In this document: positions 6,108 through 7,671 of the stretch, one piece after another | Layout: every line of letters begins with the position of its first letter | Position numbering within the stretch: the first letter of the stretch is position 1 | Source of the DNA: Lachnoclostridium sp. | GTDB taxonomy: Bacteria; Bacillota_A; Clostridia; Lachnospirales; Lachnospiraceae | DNA: 7,671 nucleotides | Assembly: GCA_015057755.1 (NCBI GenBank) | Contig: SVDR01000085.1 | Span: 1-7,671, forward strand | Direction: 5' to 3' | Notes under the pieces: generated by a model | What the model was told of the DNA's origin: nothing | Database searches by the model: none | What the model saw: only the letters and a program-made list of their open reading frames with translations | Made by a program: the position numbers and the translations under genes

Positions 6108-6447
6108 ATTTCCATATCTTCCAAATCTCCGGATGATCGCCTACTGTTGCCTGCTTTCCATTCCTCACGATCGGAGTTTTCAAAATCTGCTGATTTTCCA
6201 ACACTTTTGCTTCCTTATCAGAATCCACCAGATATTTTACCAACGCCAGCGTGTCCTGATCCTTGCAGTTTTCGTCCAGCATCTGATCCAGGCCGCCAAC
6301 CGCCTGTTTCACACTGTTAAACTCGCCCTTGCTGAGTCCCTTTTCTGCCAGATCGATAAATTGAAACTTAATCCCCCGTTCCTTAAAATATCTCTGGGCC
6401 TTCTTTGTATCAAAACATTTCTTCGTACCAAAAATCTGAATGTTCAT
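6106..6447 (-). CDS. ArsC/Spx family thioredoxin-fold protein
   Basis: A 113-residue protein of the ArsC-like family, which includes glutaredoxin-type arsenate reductases and the Spx regulators. It opens with MNIQIFGTKKCFDTKKAQRY; C11 sits where the ArsC or Spx active cysteine lies, in a C-F-D-T setting. It thus lacks both the C-x-x-C of Spx and the C-G-T-S-R of E. coli ArsC. The cis-proline loop reads KTPIVRNGK (90-98), with P92 and R95 matching the conserved Pro and an Arg of the fold. A second cysteine (C61) is present. Clostridial genomes carry many such proteins annotated as arsenate reductase family; real arsenate reduction is doubtful, and no ars genes are near. It is the last gene of a three-gene operon: the AGGGG binding site overlaps the TAG stop of the cyclophilin gene, leaving 11 nt between the genes. 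Confidence 0.85.
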   Translation of the reverse strand: MNIQIFGTKKCFDTKKAQRYFKERGIKFQFIDLAEKGLSKGEFNSVKQAVGGLDQMLDENCKDQDTLALVKYLVDSDKEAKVLENQQILKTPIVRNGKQATVGDHPEIWKIWK

Positions 6448-6458
6448 TCCATTTTCCC

Positions 6459-7025
6459 CTATTTCTCCGTGCTCCAGCGTTTCACCTGCGGCTTCGGATA
6501 TTCGACACCGAACGTTTCTACTTCCATATGTCTCATATACTCATCCTCAACCGGCTGACGAATGATGGCACTTACACCTTCCGGGAATACCTGCACGGTC
6601 GGAACAGCTTCCAGACGCTCCACCTCTTCGAAGCCGCCGATCACTCGCCCAAAGGCAGCAAATCTTCCCTGCAATTTCTCTCCGGTCTCGTCAGAAAGCG
6701 TAATAAAAAACTCACAGCCATGCGCTTCCGACTCCCCGTCTCCCGCCATTGCAACCGTCCACTTCTCCATTTTCAATGGATTTGTGACCCCATTGGCTTC
6801 AAATTCTCCGTCCAGCATAAAATCACATCGTTCATCATCAAAATAACAATACGACGGCTGCAGGACAAATCCGGGAACCACTCTTCTGATCAAACGATTT
6901 TCGTACATCTTCTCATTTACCGCCCAGATAAAGCTGTTTACTGTATTCGGTGCACACTCCGGATACAGTTCAATTGTAATCATTCCTTTATCTGTGTACA
7001 TCTTCGCAATTGGTCTTTTCATCAT
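6459..7025 (-). CDS. Cyclophilin-type peptidyl-prolyl cis-trans isomerase
   Basis: A 188-residue cytoplasmic protein with a cyclophilin fold, expected to speed cis-trans turning of proline peptide bonds. Visible marks are KGMITIELYPECAPNTVNSF (13-32), RRVVPGFVLQ (47-56), EKWTVAMAG (87-95), GCEFFITL (103-110) and RFAAFGRVIGGFEEVERL (121-138). By hand alignment to human CypA, the catalytic Arg55 matches R48, Phe60 matches F53, Gln63 matches Q56 and Phe113 matches F107. CypA His54 is R47, Trp121 is K117 and His126 is F122. The core Arg is kept, so activity is plausible, while cyclosporin binding is doubtful. No signal peptide or lipobox is seen. The first of two adjacent ATG codons (7023-7025) is 8 nt from an AAGGA site that overlaps the upstream stop codon. 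It is the middle gene of the operon with the PNPOx-like and ArsC/Spx-like genes. Confidence 0.9.
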   Translation of the reverse strand: MMKRPIAKMYTDKGMITIELYPECAPNTVNSFIWAVNEKMYENRLIRRVVPGFVLQPSYCYFDDERCDFMLDGEFEANGVTNPLKMEKWTVAMAGDGESEAHGCEFFITLSDETGEKLQGRFAAFGRVIGGFEEVERLEAVPTVQVFPEGVSAIIRQPVEDEYMRHMEVETFGVEYPKPQVKRWSTEK

Positions 7026-7036
7026 CTTGCAAATCC

Positions 7037-7429
7037 TTAAAATGCAATCACTTCATTCGGTGCTGTAAATGAGCTGAATGTCGCAACCGCATTTTTTAAA
7101 TATAATACCTGTGTATTGCCATCATTCTCATCATACATCGCACGCAGATTCGTGTAAGCATCTAACATAGACTTCTTAGCCTCTACGCGGTCATCCTCAA
7201 CCAGTTCTGCGGCAATTCGAAGCCATACACCATCTTTAAACGCACAGATCTCCACCTTTGGATTTGCTGCGATCTGCTTGGATACCGGTTTTACTTTTCC
7301 GGTCTGAATATATAATTTATCCTCAAAAATATGAGCAGTTCCAAACGGACGGACTCTCGGCTGATCGCCCTCCACTGTCGCGAGATAATAAGCGCCGGCT
7401 TCCTTTAAAAATTTACAAACTCGTTCCAT
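7037..7429 (-). CDS. Pyridoxamine 5'-phosphate oxidase family protein (FMN split barrel)
   Basis: A 130-residue protein that fits the short FMN-binding split-barrel group annotated as pyridoxamine 5'-phosphate oxidase family. The start MERVCKFLKEAGAYYLATVE, then PRVRPFGTAHIFEDKLYIQTG (24-44), K-P-V-S-K-Q-I-A-A-N-P-K-V-E-I-C (47-62) and W-L-R-I-A-A-E-L (69-76) follow the usual order of that fold. Such proteins bind flavin and often reduce small molecules; they are not true PdxH, and the substrate cannot be read here. The ATG at 7427-7429 has a perfect AAGGAGGA (7435-7442) 5 nt upstream. It is the first gene of a three-gene operon and has an extended -10 promoter about 46 nt upstream. The stop TAA forms part of the binding site of the next gene. 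Confidence 0.87.
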   Translation of the reverse strand: MERVCKFLKEAGAYYLATVEGDQPRVRPFGTAHIFEDKLYIQTGKVKPVSKQIAANPKVEICAFKDGVWLRIAAELVEDDRVEAKKSMLDAYTNLRAMYDENDGNTQVLYLKNAVATFSSFTAPNEVIAF

Positions 7430-7474
7430 AAGTATCCTCCTTTTATATAAAATTGAATCGTTCTTTCTCTTCTA

Positions 7475-7483
7475 ATTATATCA
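7475..7483 (-). promoter_or_regulatory. Extended -10 promoter of the PNPOx-like/cyclophilin/ArsC-like operon
   Basis: On the minus strand TGATATAAT is a perfect extended -10 box. The -35 position at a 17-base spacing reads TCCTTT, a poor match. Transcription would begin near 7468, about 40 nt before the ATG. A second possibility lies upstream: TTGTCA at about 7525-7530 with a weaker AGTAAT box 17 bases on. Confidence 0.65.
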
Positions 7484-7532
7484 TCTTCGTATATAAAAAG
7501 GAATTACTTAACCATAAATGTATTTTGACAAC

Positions 7533-7563
7533 AAAAAAAGGAACCACATTTCTGTGATTCCTT
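7533..7563 (-). terminator. Intrinsic terminator of the tRNA operon
   Basis: On the minus strand AAGGAAUCACA (7563-7553), a GAAA tetraloop and UGUGGUUCCUU (7548-7538) make an 11 bp stem with one G-U pair, followed by a run of seven U. The stem begins only 2 nt after the tRNA-Cys discriminator base, so almost no 3' trailer is present before the hairpin. Confidence 0.92.
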
Positions 7564-7565
7564 AG

Positions 7566-7636
7566 AGGCGCGAACCGGATTTGAACCGGTGATCAGGGTG
7601 TTGCAGACCCACGCCTTACCGCTTGGCTATCGCGCC
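7566..7636 (-). tRNA. tRNA-Cys (anticodon GCA)
   Basis: A complete 71-nt tRNA. The acceptor arms GGCGCGA and TCGCGCC pair over 7 bp. The D arm is GCC...GGC with AAGCGGTAA between. The anticodon loop CTGCAAC carries GCA at 7602-7604. The T arm ACCGG-TTCAAAT-CCGGT is perfect. Discriminator base 73 is U, as expected for cysteine identity. The top pair of the anticodon stem (27-43) is a U-U mismatch. CCA is not encoded (CTAAGG follows), so it must be added after transcription. It lies 3 nt after the upstream tRNA and just before the terminator, so both are made as one transcript. Confidence 0.96.
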
Positions 7637-7639
7637 ATA

Positions 7640-7671
7640 TGACCCCAACGAGATTCGAACTCGTGTTACCG
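7640..7671 (-). tRNA. tRNA, 3' part only; probably tRNA-Glu
   Basis: The visible part holds the T arm ACGAG-TTCGAAT-CTCGT, the acceptor 3' strand TGGGGTC and discriminator A; the anticodon lies beyond the right edge. The stretch CGGTAACACGAG before the T arm matches the variable region of Gram-positive tRNA-Glu, whose sequence runs GGCGGTAACACGGG in Bacillus. The amino acid is therefore inferred, not read from the anticodon. CCA is not encoded. Only 3 nt (7637-7639) separate it from tRNA-Cys. Confidence 0.72.

Noticed and set aside
6405..7040. A 211-codon open frame on the plus strand opposite the cyclophilin gene
   Set aside because: It has low-complexity, basic, His-rich composition with no family likeness, no good ribosome binding site, and mirrors a clear cyclophilin on the other strand.
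7640..7671. The partial tRNA as tRNA-Leu or another tRNA with a long variable arm
   Set aside because: The visible CGGTAACACG stretch and discriminator A fit the short variable region of Gram-positive tRNA-Glu better, though the anticodon is outside the window.
1..7671. CRISPR array, insertion sequence, phage or toxin-antitoxin locus
   Set aside because: No regularly spaced direct repeats, transposase or integrase motifs, or paired small toxin and antitoxin genes are visible on either strand.

Overview
The window looks like chromosomal housekeeping sequence from a low-to-mid GC Gram-positive anaerobe of the class Clostridia, probably Lachnospiraceae. Supporting signs are strong AAGGAGG-type ribosome binding sites, sigma-A style promoters with extended TGnTATAAT -10 boxes, intrinsic terminators, tRNAs without an encoded CCA, and a DUF951 gene next to rpsF as in many Firmicutes. 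I see no insertion sequence, phage gene, CRISPR array or clear mark of recent transfer. Coding density is high, and no gene-free stretch exceeds about 160 bases.

Layout, left to right. At the left edge is the 5' end of rpsF (ribosomal protein bS6, minus strand), with a promoter and a structured leader. Upstream of it is a minus-strand three-gene operon: a GNAT/Eis-like acetyltransferase, then a Sir2 NAD-dependent deacetylase, then a small DUF951 protein. It ends in a terminator whose stem-loop also contains the rpsF promoter. Next is a single minus-strand SseB-family gene, divergent from a plus-strand pair: a GlgX-type glycogen debranching enzyme and a LysE/RhtB-family exporter resembling EamB. 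The divergent spacer carries one promoter in each direction. A bidirectional terminator at about 6056-6107 separates this pair from a second minus-strand three-gene operon: a pyridoxamine 5'-phosphate oxidase-like (FMN split-barrel) protein, a cyclophilin-type peptidyl-prolyl isomerase, and an ArsC/Spx-like protein. The right edge holds a minus-strand tRNA cluster (3' part of a probable tRNA-Glu, then a complete tRNA-Cys) closed by its own terminator.

How the genes may work together. The most suggestive pairing is the acetyltransferase with the sirtuin deacetylase, a possible acylation writer and eraser in one transcript; this is inference from context. The debranching enzyme should work in the cytoplasm on stored alpha-glucan, and its partner gene probably exports a small amino-acid-like solute, with no obvious metabolic link. 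The three-gene operon near 6.1-7.4 kb reads as general redox and protein-folding functions. Gene ends in both three-gene operons are tightly packed: at three of the four internal junctions the upstream stop codon overlaps or directly abuts the next ribosome binding site.

I did not find a clearly new biological system. The points most worth a second look are the rpsF leader fold that could hide its ribosome binding site, the promoter-within-terminator arrangement upstream of rpsF, the acetyltransferase-sirtuin operon, and the tandem SseB-like repeat.
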